Source of the DNA: Roseibacterium beibuensis
Lineage (GTDB): Bacteria; Pseudomonadota; Alphaproteobacteria; Rhodobacterales; Rhodobacteraceae
Direction: 5' to 3'
NCBI RefSeq assembly: GCF_039542305.1
Contig: NZ_BAABHW010000007.1
Span: forward strand, 1 to 64,000
Length of the DNA: 64,000 nucleotides
Positions 42,026 through 50,306 of this stretch are shown here, in pieces. A program made the translations under genes and the position numbers. Under the pieces are notes generated by a model. It was not told the DNA's origin. It worked only from the letters and a program-made list of their open reading frames with translations, and did no database searches. Numbering within the stretch: the first letter of the stretch is position 1; each line of letters starts with the position of its first letter.

Positions 42026-42907
42026 GTGAAGGCCACGAGAGCCGGAGCACTCGAAATTTGCTACGAAGAGAGCGGTCCGGAAGACGGCAAACCCGTCATC
42101 ATGCTTCACGGTTTTCCCTACGACGCCCTTGCCTTCGATGCGGTCTCCACCAGACTGTCTGCCCGTGGTTTCAGGTGCATCGTCCCTTATCTCAGGGGCT
42201 TTGGTGCAACGCGATTTCTCTCCTCGGCTACAATACGGTCCGGTCAACAGGCTGCGCTTGGTGCTGACCTGATCGCGCTGATGGATGCCTTGCATATCGA
42301 TCGAGCTTTTCTCGGCGGTTTCGATTGGGGCGGTCGGGCTGCATGCATCGTCGCCGCACTCTGGCCCGAACGCGTTCTCGGTCTCGTAAGCTGCGGGCAA
42401 GGCTACAACATTCAGGACATCGCCAGCGCCCGGCGGCCCGCACCGGCCATAGAAGAAGCCCGCTACTGGTACATGTTCTATTTCAACATGGAGCGAGGCC
42501 GCGCTGGTCTGGCGGAGAACCGAAACGATTTATGTCGCCACATCTGGTCTCTCTGGTCGCCGAGTTGGGCCTTCGATGAAGACACTTTCGCTCGCACGGC
42601 CGTGTCCTTCGAGAACCCCGATTTCGTCGACATTGTCGTCCACTCCTACCGTCACCGTTTCGGTGAAACCCCCGGCGATCCTGCGCTTGACCAGATCGAG
42701 CGAACACTGGCCAGGCAGCCCGACATCGGCGTACCGGCTATTGTGCTGCAAGGCGCAGACGATGGTGTAGACCCGCCTGCTTCCGATGACGCTGACGCTG
42801 TCCATTTCACGAACTTCTACGAGCGACGGATCGTCGAGGCGGCGGGACACAATCCGCCTCAGGAGGCCCCCGACGCCTTTGCCAAAGCCATTCTCGACCT
42901 CGCCTGA
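42026..42907 (+). CDS. Alpha/beta hydrolase, epoxide-hydrolase/dehalogenase-like
   Basis: 293 residues. IMLHGFPYDALAFDAV has the HG oxyanion motif; the nucleophile elbow is GGFDWGGRAA (Asp nucleophile as in epoxide hydrolases and haloalkane dehalogenases), the acid is in LQGADDGVDPP, and the His in EAAGHNPPQEAP. The start is taken as GTG 42026 because AAGGAGGA lies nine bases before it; an in-frame ATG at 41984 is the alternative. Co-transcribed with fosX; substrate unknown. Confidence 0.85.
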   Translation: MKATRAGALEICYEESGPEDGKPVIMLHGFPYDALAFDAVSTRLSARGFRCIVPYLRGFGATRFLSSATIRSGQQAALGADLIALMDALHIDRAFLGGFDWGGRAACIVAALWPERVLGLVSCGQGYNIQDIASARRPAPAIEEARYWYMFYFNMERGRAGLAENRNDLCRHIWSLWSPSWAFDEDTFARTAVSFENPDFVDIVVHSYRHRFGETPGDPALDQIERTLARQPDIGVPAIVLQGADDGVDPPASDDADAVHFTNFYERRIVEAAGHNPPQEAPDAFAKAILDLA

Positions 42908-43030
42908 ATGTCGCGACTGGCGTCGAGGGGCGGAGTGCCGCTGCGCCTGCTGTCGACGACGCCGGTCCATCACGTCCGGCTTCTTACTCGGCGCGTCGAA
43001 CTGGTGCTCCGAGCCCGGCTTGTACATTCG

Positions 43031-43807
43031 TCAGAGTGTAGCGAAAGCCGGCTTCGCGACGAACTCGCGTGGGCTCACGCCGAGGGTTTGGCGAAACATA
43101 TAACTGAACGCACTGGTCGACTCGTATCCCATGTCCAAGGCAACGGTCGTCACCTTCTGACCGCTCGCCAACAGCGATACCGCATGAAAGACGCGGGCAT
43201 GACGCAGCCATCGTGACGGCGGCATTCCTGTTTCGGAGATAAACAGTCGTTCGATTGTCTTCCGGCTCGCGGGGGCGTCCGAGAGCCATGCATTGACCGA
43301 GCGAATATTCCCCGGATCATCAAGCGCTGCTTCGGCGAAACCCCGAATGCGTTTGTCTTGCGGCATTACCAGGGACAGCGGGACATCCTGCGCCGATTGG
43401 ATCTCGAGGCGAAGGAGCGCATATAGAGCGCTGATATGTCTCGTCGTTCGGGCCGTGAGCCCGTCGGGCATGGTCGCCCTGAACAGCGCGCCCAGAAGCG
43501 GCGTCATGGCGAAGACACGGCAGGTACTCCCAAGCCGTTCTGCCTCATCCCGACTGACATCGACGTAGCGCATCACGTTCTCGGACCCGAAGCGCAACCA
43601 GTGCTGCGCATTTGGCGGAATCCAGACTGCCATGGCCGGGCTCAGGAGCAGAATGCGGTCAGGCGTTCCGACATACATCGAACCTGAATCAGCCGAGATG
43701 AGCTGGCCGAACTCGTGCGAATGCCAATCGGAATTTTCTCCCGCTTCCTGGCTTTCGATGTCCCCAAGGTACCGTGGGCGCTTCGTTCGATATTGGTTGA
43801 TGTTCAT
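43031..43807 (-). CDS. AraC-family regulator
   Basis: 258 residues: a cupin-like N-terminal part (WHSHEFGQLISADSGSMYVGTPDRILLLSPAMAVWIPPNAQH) and two helix-turn-helices (PASRKTIERLFISETGMPPSRWLRHAR and VTTVALDMGYESTSAFSYMFRQTLGVSPREF). The ATG at 43807 gives standard length. Divergent from the MFS gene (121 bases apart), its likely target. Confidence 0.9.
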   Translation of the reverse strand: MNINQYRTKRPRYLGDIESQEAGENSDWHSHEFGQLISADSGSMYVGTPDRILLLSPAMAVWIPPNAQHWLRFGSENVMRYVDVSRDEAERLGSTCRVFAMTPLLGALFRATMPDGLTARTTRHISALYALLRLEIQSAQDVPLSLVMPQDKRIRGFAEAALDDPGNIRSVNAWLSDAPASRKTIERLFISETGMPPSRWLRHARVFHAVSLLASGQKVTTVALDMGYESTSAFSYMFRQTLGVSPREFVAKPAFATL

Positions 43808-43928
43808 GGGTGACGAATTCTCGATACTATTTGTCCGACCTTCGACTGAAAGACATACCGTGAAAGAGTAACGTCCGCCAGAAGACCGGACGGCGGGTCC
43901 GGTTCCTTGCTTCGGTTGGCAGCGAAAG

Positions 43929-45086
43929 ATGAACAAACGCGCGCTCATGACATGGTTCGCTGTGGGCCATCTCGCCAATGACTGGCCGATTGCCGCGCTT
44001 TGGTTGATTGCGCCTGCCGCCGGGCATTCCATGGGCTTGTCGCCCGTAGAGGTTGGCCTGCTCTTCACCTTGTTCAACCTGGGCGGCGCGTTGGCCTACA
44101 TTCCGGCCGGGCGTATGGCGGATCATGTCTCGAACCGCGGGGGTCTGCTGGTCGTCACCTTCTGGTGGGTGGCGATCGGGTATGGGTTGGCCGCCCTTGC
44201 ACCCGGGTTCTGGAGCCTCGCCGTACTCCTGGCCGTTGCCGGAATGGGCAACGCAGCCTGGCATCCGATTGCGACCGGCGTGCTGACCCGCGACAACAAA
44301 GACGGTCGCGCCAAGGCTTTGGGCATTCACGCCATAGGCGGGTCTTTCGCCGAGGTGCTGGCCCCCTTATCGGTCGGGTTTCTTCTCTCGGTCGTCGACT
44401 GGCGCGGTGCTTTGGCCATCTCCGTTGTTCCCACGATCCTGTGTGGGCTGTGTTTTCTGTGGGTGGCGCGTTCTGTCCCGGCAATCGAAGCCAGGAAGGC
44501 GAACCGGGACGACCTCAAAGGCTTGATCCGTGCATGGCGGACAGGTCGCGGTCTGCGCATAGTCGCGATGATCTGCCTCTACAACATGGCGTTGGTCGCG
44601 CTCCTCAGCATGATCCCGCTCTACCTCGCGACGGTCCACGACCTCAAGCCAGCCAGCATCGGCATCATCTTCGCGGCCTTGCTGATCACCGGGGCGCTCG
44701 CACAGCCGTGGGTCGGAGCGATGTCTGATCGCGCAGGGCGCAGTCCGGTCCTCGTAGTCGGCAACGGTATCGCGGCGCTTTTTGTAGCTCTCCTGGCCGT
44801 CAATCCGCCCTTTTGGTTTGTGATCCCGGCGATGGCTATCGGCGTTGCGTCGCTCGATGCGATCCGGGCGGCGATGCTGGCCAGCGCTGTCGATCACTCA
44901 GAACGGAGCGAAGGTACGATCCTGGGCCTGGCTTTTGTTCTGATGGATGGGGTTGGAGCCCTTGGCGCAGTTTTGGCCGGGATGGCGGCGGGTGTTTCTT
45001 GGCAGGTCATGTTCGCGCTCGCGGCGGTCTTCGCGCTGACGGCTTCCATTCTGAGTGCGGGGAGTGTCGGCGAGAATGCTCACTGA
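43929..45086 (+). CDS. MFS transporter, fosmidomycin-resistance (Fsr)-like
   Basis: 385 residues, about twelve helices. VGHLANDWPIAALWLIAP at helix 1, GNAAWHPIATGVLTRD after helix 4 and GIHAIGGSFAEVLAPLSVGFLL at helix 5 match the spacing and residues of Fsr-type pumps (HLLND, FHPE, QVGGNFG in E. coli Fsr). Specificity for fosmidomycin is a suggestion from this resemblance. Confidence 0.78.
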   Translation: MNKRALMTWFAVGHLANDWPIAALWLIAPAAGHSMGLSPVEVGLLFTLFNLGGALAYIPAGRMADHVSNRGGLLVVTFWWVAIGYGLAALAPGFWSLAVLLAVAGMGNAAWHPIATGVLTRDNKDGRAKALGIHAIGGSFAEVLAPLSVGFLLSVVDWRGALAISVVPTILCGLCFLWVARSVPAIEARKANRDDLKGLIRAWRTGRGLRIVAMICLYNMALVALLSMIPLYLATVHDLKPASIGIIFAALLITGALAQPWVGAMSDRAGRSPVLVVGNGIAALFVALLAVNPPFWFVIPAMAIGVASLDAIRAAMLASAVDHSERSEGTILGLAFVLMDGVGALGAVLAGMAAGVSWQVMFALAAVFALTASILSAGSVGENAH

Positions 45087-45099
45087 TCGGCAAAGTCGG

Positions 45100-45393
45100 A
45101 TGAGATCGGTTACCTGGCTCCCTGTCGGTGCACCGTGGCTCGGCTTCCGCCCACGAACATGTCGCGGCGGTTCGCGCCTCGACTCGCGTCGAGAAGCCCC
45201 TGGGTTTATCCGGCGTTTTGACGAAATCGGGCGTCAGCGCGCCGCCGGTCAATTCGAACCGGAAGACTCCTTCGATCTCTTGTCCGCCGAAACGGATGTC
45301 TCGCTTCCGCGTGACCATCGGACCCTACAGATTGATCCGGGTGCAACGCCCTATACGCCAATAGTGGTTACAGCAATCGAGACCAACCCATGA
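45100..45393 (+). CDS. Hypothetical 97-residue ORF before the arginase-like gene
   Basis: No family recognised. In its favour, its stop overlaps the next start as ATGA. Against it, composition is unusual (very Arg-rich first half) and a minus-strand frame over 45007-45318 looks equally protein-like. Codon usage does not settle the case by eye. Confidence 0.35.
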   Translation: MRSVTWLPVGAPWLGFRPRTCRGGSRLDSRREAPGFIRRFDEIGRQRAAGQFEPEDSFDLLSAETDVSLPRDHRTLQIDPGATPYTPIVVTAIETNP

Positions 45394-46304
45394 CGCCGCT
45401 TACAATCGTTGACGCACCGTCGAGCGCCGGCGCTTACGCGCCTGGCCAAGAGAAGGCACCGATGGCCATGCGTGAGGCGGGGTTCCACGAGCGCTTGCGC
45501 GCTGCGGTGAGCGACTATGACGAGATCACCGACATTGAAACTTTTCGCTGGCGCCCCGATCGCCAACGTCCCAATGCGATGAATGCTCAAGCAGTTATTC
45601 ACACCGCGTCGCGTGTCGCCTCCTCCGTCGCGTCCGCAGCGAGCGAGGGTCGCTTCGCCGTCGTGCTCGGAGGTGACTGTACGGTTGGTATTGGAACCGT
45701 CGCTGGACTGGCTCAGGTGGAGCGAAGGCTCGGGCTTATCTACGCTGATTATGACACCGACCTTCAGACGCCCGATACGACGGACGATGGTGCGCTGGAT
45801 TGGATGGGTGTTGCGCACATGCTCGATCTGGCGAACAGCGACGACGCGTTGGCCGCACTTGGATCGCGACGACCCTTGCTACGGCCTTCGGATGTGCTGC
45901 TGTTCGGTGCGGGCAACATCACGCCAGCCGAGCACGAACGGATCAGGTCGCTGCAGCTCCGGACTATCGGCAGCGAGCGGGTGGCGCAGAATCCAGAAGC
46001 CGCCGCTCGCGAAGCTCTGGACTGGGCGCTTGGATTTGATGCCCTGGTTCTGCACTTCGACGTCGACCTGATCGATTTCGAGGACTTCCCGCTATCGGAG
46101 AACCTACGGCGGAAACAGGCATTGACCTTTGATGCCGCCATGACGGCACTCGGATTGCTCCTGTCGGCCCCGAAGCTTGCGGCCCTCACGGTGACAGAGG
46201 TCAATCCCGACCATGATCCGGGAGGAAACCTGGAACGCTTCTGCGAGTGTCTGACAGACGACATGATGCGCGGACGCGGGTGGGGATTGGCGGCGTCTGC
46301 TTAA
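45390..46304 (+). CDS. Arginase/ureohydrolase-fold protein with altered metal ligands
   Basis: 304 residues with the arginase pattern: GGDC (94-97) in VVLGGDCTVGIG, DYDTD (120-124) and FDVDLIDFEDFP (223-234) plus a late TVTEVNPDHDPGGN. In true arginases the first reads GGDH and the second DAHTD, so two metal-binding His are replaced (Cys97 and Asp122) while D120, D124, D224 and D226 are kept. It may be a changed-metal enzyme or inactive homologue, related to formimidoylglutamase/agmatinase-like proteins. Substrate unknown. Confidence 0.8.
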   Translation: MTPLTIVDAPSSAGAYAPGQEKAPMAMREAGFHERLRAAVSDYDEITDIETFRWRPDRQRPNAMNAQAVIHTASRVASSVASAASEGRFAVVLGGDCTVGIGTVAGLAQVERRLGLIYADYDTDLQTPDTTDDGALDWMGVAHMLDLANSDDALAALGSRRPLLRPSDVLLFGAGNITPAEHERIRSLQLRTIGSERVAQNPEAAAREALDWALGFDALVLHFDVDLIDFEDFPLSENLRRKQALTFDAAMTALGLLLSAPKLAALTVTEVNPDHDPGGNLERFCECLTDDMMRGRGWGLAASA

Positions 46305-46383
46305 AGTTGGCTGAAAAGACGCTTGTCCTGGAACGGTCCATTCCGCTTCCTGGGGTTGCTTCGTCCCGAACCCCGTCGCGAGC

Positions 46384-46500
46384 TTTGATAACATAGCCCT
46401 GTTCGCACTGACCGGGTTCCTTCTGTCGTGCACGCCTGGTCCCGCCAGTCCCATTGTGATGGCCCCCTCCATGCGTCAGGGGGGTGCAACGGCTTCATAG
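46384..46500 (+). pseudogene. LysE-family exporter, N-terminal remnant
   Basis: The frame reads FDNIALFALTGFLLSCTPGP, then ASPIVMAPSMRQGG and a stop. This is the first helix and TPGP motif of a LysE/RhtB exporter with the rest deleted. It lies between the arginase-like and MFS genes; the remaining bases of 46305-46566 show no gene. Confidence 0.7.
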
Positions 46501-46566
46501 CCACGGTGGGCTCACCTTGATTGATGCTGCACGATCGACGAAAGCCAGCTTTGACGATCCGCGCCT

Positions 46567-47853
46567 TTACTGAAATCCTCTGCTCAGCGGTCGCCACGAC
46601 AAGCAAGCCACAATGAAAACTCCGGCAGCTGCAATGAAGAACGGCGTGGTCAAGGCGGTCGGGCGCCCGAGCATGTCCGTCGTCAGGTTTACGATGGCAC
46701 CAGATGCGACAAGCCCAAGGGGCATCATGCCCCATGCAAACAGCCGATAGACGCTGTTCACGCGACCTCTGATCCCGTCTGGTACGACGCGCTGGCGATA
46801 GGAGACCGAGACCGTGTCCCATACGATACCTGTGAGGTAGAAAAAGAACATCGCCCCTGCGACCAAGATTGGCCCAGGCGCCAGGGCAATGAGCAGAAAC
46901 AGCGGCGCTGCCGCCAGATTCATCCACTTGGCCAGGGTGCCTTTGGAGAATACTTTCAGCAGTGGGGTCACGACCATCCCACCGACCACCCCCCCGACAG
47001 CTCCAACCGCCAGTATCAGCCCATAGGACGTTGCGCCGGAATTGAGATTTTCCTGAACGTGCAGAACAAGCGCGATAATCGCCATTTCGGCGAAGAGGTT
47101 CCAGAAACCGGTGACCAGGACCAACACACGCAGCATCGGGTGGCCGATGACAAACCGCAGGCCTTCTGCCAATTCGACGCGCCAGCTCTTGGCCCGTTCC
47201 TGCCTTGCTGCGGCTTTGAATGACCCGGAAAGGGAAGCTGTGAGAAGTGCTGCGCCGGACAGGGCGAGAGCAATGACAAGAAAAGGCGACGGCAGAAAAA
47301 ACGCGATCAGGAACGCTCCTACCGCAGGGCCCGCCATCTCGTTTCCGACTGTCTCGATGCTGCCGAGGATACCATTCGCCCGTTCCAGTCCTTCAGGAGG
47401 CACGATTGCCGGAAGCATGGCTTGAGCGGCATTGTCTCGCGCGACCTCCGCACAGCCAATGGCAAAGCCGAGACAGAGCAGCGCCGCATAGAGCGACATG
47501 TTTTCCACGCCATTCTGTGAAGGGTCTGAAAGCGGCAGGCTCATCAGTATGAGCAGGCCAGCGACTGCGTAGGCACAAGCGCGGATGACATCACACAGCA
47601 CTATCAGTCGCTTGCGATCTGCACGGTCCGCCATAATGCCGGACGGCAACGCGAAGAGCACCCATGGCACACGGAACGCAGCCGGGAGAAGGGCAATCCA
47701 AAGCGGGTCGCGCGTCAACAGGGAGGCCGTCCATGCCCAGGCGACCACGGCAATCCCGTCCCCAAGATTGGCAAGTCCCACAGCAGACCCAAAGCGCACG
47801 AAGCGCCCACTTTGCCGGCTCGGCCCTGTGCCTGTTTTGGCCGTCTCGCTCAC
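46567..47853 (-). CDS. MFS efflux pump controlled by SoxR
   Basis: 428 residues, twelve helices, MFS_3-type: VGLANLGDGIAVVAWAWTASLLTRDPLWIALLPAAFR at helices 1-2 and PSGIMADRADRKRLIVLCDVIRACAY, the loop 2-3 motif. The start is GTG at 47853. Its promoter carries a textbook SoxR box with a 19-base spacer, so redox-cycling compounds should induce it, as for SoxR-driven pumps elsewhere. Substrate unknown. Confidence 0.87.
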   Translation of the reverse strand: MSETAKTGTGPSRQSGRFVRFGSAVGLANLGDGIAVVAWAWTASLLTRDPLWIALLPAAFRVPWVLFALPSGIMADRADRKRLIVLCDVIRACAYAVAGLLILMSLPLSDPSQNGVENMSLYAALLCLGFAIGCAEVARDNAAQAMLPAIVPPEGLERANGILGSIETVGNEMAGPAVGAFLIAFFLPSPFLVIALALSGAALLTASLSGSFKAAARQERAKSWRVELAEGLRFVIGHPMLRVLVLVTGFWNLFAEMAIIALVLHVQENLNSGATSYGLILAVGAVGGVVGGMVVTPLLKVFSKGTLAKWMNLAAAPLFLLIALAPGPILVAGAMFFFYLTGIVWDTVSVSYRQRVVPDGIRGRVNSVYRLFAWGMMPLGLVASGAIVNLTTDMLGRPTALTTPFFIAAAGVFIVACLSWRPLSRGFQ

Positions 47854-47887
47854 ATTGTTGCCCTTCCAAATCGACGTCTTTCCTGAT

Positions 47888-47918
47888 GTGATACCCCCTC
47901 AACTTAAGTTGAGGTCAA
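47888..47918 (-). promoter_or_regulatory. SoxR box inside a 19-bp-spacer promoter
   Basis: CCTCAACTTAAGTTGAGG (47897-47914) is a perfect 18-bp palindrome of SoxR type. On the minus strand TTGACC (47918-47913) and TATCAC (47893-47888) are separated by 19 bases, the elongated spacer that MerR-family activators need. It drives the MFS gene. Confidence 0.9.
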
Positions 47919-47941
47919 GGGTCGAATGAAGAGGTTCCGAG

Positions 47942-48388
47942 ATGAGTGAGCTATCGGTAGGCGAAGTCGCCAAAAGAACGGGAGTGTCTGTATCCGCCCT
48001 TCATTTTTATGAGCGAAAGAACCTCATTAAACCGAAGCGGACCGCCTCAAATCACCGGGTCTACCCGCGCAATATCATCCGCCGAGTCACGGTTATTCAG
48101 ATCGCACAACGCGCAGGCCTTTCACTGGCCGAGATTGCGCGTGCGCTTGACACCCTTCCCGACGATCGTGCGATCTCGGCCAAGGATTGGGCTCGGGTTT
48201 CTACCGTTTGGCGGGATGATTTGACCGCACGTATCGCGCTACTGACCAGCTTAAGGGACGAGTTGACCGGGTGCATCGGCTGCGGCTGCCTAAGCGTCGA
48301 TGAATGCCCATTGGCCAATGCGGGCGACCGGCTGTCTGAGCTTGGGTCCGGTCCCCATTTGCTTGGCGCGGCTGGTTCGAAGAGTTGA
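47942..48388 (+). CDS. soxR: Redox-sensing regulator SoxR
   Basis: 148 residues of the MerR family. LSVGEVAKRTGVSVSALHFYERKNLI (~4-29) is the DNA-binding end; Cys111, 114, 116 and 122 form the CX2CXCX5C ligand set of the [2Fe-2S] cluster. In non-enteric bacteria SoxR responds mainly to redox-cycling drugs and controls pumps directly, with no SoxS. Divergent from the MFS pump across its operator. Confidence 0.95.
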   Translation: MSELSVGEVAKRTGVSVSALHFYERKNLIKPKRTASNHRVYPRNIIRRVTVIQIAQRAGLSLAEIARALDTLPDDRAISAKDWARVSTVWRDDLTARIALLTSLRDELTGCIGCGCLSVDECPLANAGDRLSELGSGPHLLGAAGSKS

Positions 48389-48508
48389 CCTCGAAATCCG
48401 AAAGCGGGCGTTCATGTACCAAGTCGCAAGGTCGGCTCGGGTCCGCAGACCGATATCGCCGCCATTGCCGGTTGGCTGGCCCAAGCGTCGCGTTTCAAGA
48501 AAGCGCCC

Positions 48509-48913
48509 ATGTCCGGTGAAATCGCGTTTGGGCCGTATGCTACGATCTTGCCAACCGACCCGTATACGACGGACTATCCCGACGTCGCGGACCTCGCAGA
48601 AGGGGGCGCGGTGTTTTTCGTGCCCACATCGCAGCTCGTCAAAGTTTCGGTGCCGCACTTGGACATGAAGCCCGAAGGCCACCCGGTCTTGGTCGAACGT
48701 ATCCGGCACGTGTTCACGTTCAAGTTTGGCGGCGATCTGCCCGACGTCTGGACCCTCGCAATCGCCAATCCGGCAACCTCGATTAGCGACGTGCCTGCCG
48801 CCGAAGGCTTGGTCGGGCTTGACCTCGACGCCGTTGCGATCTTGGCCGTGCCGATCTGGACGCTTCCCGCCGAAGACCGCGCGACCATCGCGGAACTGTG
48901 CCGGTATCCGTAG
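48509..48913 (+). CDS. Hypothetical protein (134 aa)
   Basis: No family recognised. Soluble, mixed alpha/beta composition, with FFVPTSQLVKVSVPHLDMKPEGHPV and VGLDLDAVAILAVPIWTLP. The ribosome site is weak. It is one of three small orphans between soxR and tRNA-Ser and may belong to a mobile segment. Confidence 0.5.
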   Translation: MSGEIAFGPYATILPTDPYTTDYPDVADLAEGGAVFFVPTSQLVKVSVPHLDMKPEGHPVLVERIRHVFTFKFGGDLPDVWTLAIANPATSISDVPAAEGLVGLDLDAVAILAVPIWTLPAEDRATIAELCRYP

Positions 48914-48991
48914 CGTTCTCCGCATTGTGGTGGCGCGGCGCTCTCTGCGGCAACGCCCCACCGCATAGGCGCTGGCATGGACCAGCGCCGA

Positions 48992-49594
48992 TTAGGCCGC
49001 GTTTTCGGGCGCGGCCTCTTTTTGTTCGATCTGTTTGGTTTCAGGGCGGGCAATGTACACGCCGTTGTCTTCGCCGCCGTCGTCTTCGTCCTGGTCCGGG
49101 TCACGCATCACCGGAAAGTCGAAGACCGCAGAGTATTTGTTTCGCCATAGCGCATCCTGCGCACCCGCAATTATCTTGCGATCAATCCCACGCTCAAGCA
49201 TGTCGTCGATCGTGTCGTAGGGCACGAAAATCATATGAGATTTTCCCGGCTCTAGGGAAACGGGCAAGCCAGTTTCGATTCCGTCAAAGATCATCGAATT
49301 GTGTACCCAACCTACACGCCGCATTAGACGTTTGAACTCCCAAGCGTGTTTCACACGGTCAATCAAGCCGGTTTCTTCGTAGCGATAGAGGAACGAAACG
49401 TTCGAGATATGCACGGTGTGGGCAGACGGATTCTGCAAAGAGACGTAGACGCCCGAAGTGTATTCGCCGTCTGTTTCATCCAAGCCAAGCACTAGCTTGA
49501 CGTCAAACTTGGGCCTAGCACGGGCGACGTTCCAAACGAAAACGGCTGTAGAAAGGACGGCGGCATATATTGCTAAGTATTTGGTTATGTCCAT
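48992..49594 (-). CDS. Hypothetical single-pass membrane protein (200 aa)
   Basis: One N-terminal helix (YLAIYAAVLSTAVFVWNVA), then a beta-rich domain (VKLVLGLDETDGEYTSGVYVSLQNPSAHTVHISNVSFLYR) of immunoglobulin-like appearance, and an acidic disordered tail. Such anchored proteins often occur as accessory or phage-derived genes. Function unknown. Confidence 0.6.
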   Translation of the reverse strand: MDITKYLAIYAAVLSTAVFVWNVARARPKFDVKLVLGLDETDGEYTSGVYVSLQNPSAHTVHISNVSFLYRYEETGLIDRVKHAWEFKRLMRRVGWVHNSMIFDGIETGLPVSLEPGKSHMIFVPYDTIDDMLERGIDRKIIAGAQDALWRNKYSAVFDFPVMRDPDQDEDDGGEDNGVYIARPETKQIEQKEAAPENAA

Positions 49595-49665
49595 CGAAAC
49601 TCACTGTCGCATACCCGGTCGCATTGCACTATATATGGTGTCGCAGCGCGAGGGAACAACAGTAC

Positions 49666-49932
49666 ATGGTCAGCATCAAAGATCACCCGTTTTACATCCG
49701 TATGAAGCAACTGCCGCCGAAAGAGGTTGCAGCATGGGTCTTGGGCGACACGCCAGTAGAGAAAGCCGAAGACAAGGACCGCAGGGCCGCGTTTCGTCGG
49801 GTCGCAAAGCACATCATGGGCGGTCGTGCAGAGCGAACGAAGTATGGCTTCAACTCCGACACGAACGGTGAAATCGCACGGGCGATGGAATGGGCGTTCA
49901 AGGCCGGGCAGAAGGCCGCGAAAGGCAAATGA
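49666..49932 (+). CDS. Hypothetical small basic protein (88 aa)
   Basis: Charged, helical (FYIRMKQLPPKEVAAWVLGD, RRAAFRRVAKHIMGGRAERTKYGF) with no known domain. No strong ribosome site. Third orphan beside the tRNA; possibly a remnant of an integrated element. Confidence 0.5.
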   Translation: MVSIKDHPFYIRMKQLPPKEVAAWVLGDTPVEKAEDKDRRAAFRRVAKHIMGGRAERTKYGFNSDTNGEIARAMEWAFKAGQKAAKGK

Positions 49933-50030
49933 ACTAAAGCCGCCTGTGGACAGACTGTGGGTAGCGAAAAATCGCCCCGAACGAAGTGCCGCTTAGATCA
50001 TTAAAATAACACAATAATATTGGAGTAAAG

Positions 50031-50120
50031 TGGCGGAGAGACAGGGATTCGAACCCTGGAGACGGTTTCCCGCCTACACGCGTTCCAGGCGTGCGCCTTC
50101 GACCACTCGGCCACCTCTCC
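50031..50120 (-). tRNA. tRNA-Ser (anticodon GGA), CCA encoded
   Basis: The minus strand folds as a class II tRNA: acceptor GGAGAGG / CCTCTCC-type pairing, D arm GCCGAGTGGTCGAAGGC, anticodon loop CTGGAAC (anticodon GGA), long variable arm, and T arm GGGTTCGAATCCC. Discriminator G is followed by CCA in the DNA (50031-50033). Genes that read UCC/UCU serine codons. Confidence 0.95.
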
Positions 50121-50306
50121 GTGCGCGCCGGGATAGCGCCCGAGCGCGGTCTGTGCAAGCCTTAGAAGGATGGAAAATCACGCGCCCTGGCAGAAGGCCG
50201 GGAACCAGCCGGAGAAAGCGCGCTGGACCGGTGTTTGCCGCGCAACAACCCGCAAAGACCGCCGCAAGAAAGCAGGCGTTGCAAGCAAACGAACGCGCTG
50301 TCCCGG

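Noticed and set aside
45007..45318. Minus-strand alternative to the 97-residue ORF before the arginase-like gene
   Set aside because: It overlaps the end of the MFS gene; the plus frame has a coupled stop, so the plus call was kept at low confidence.
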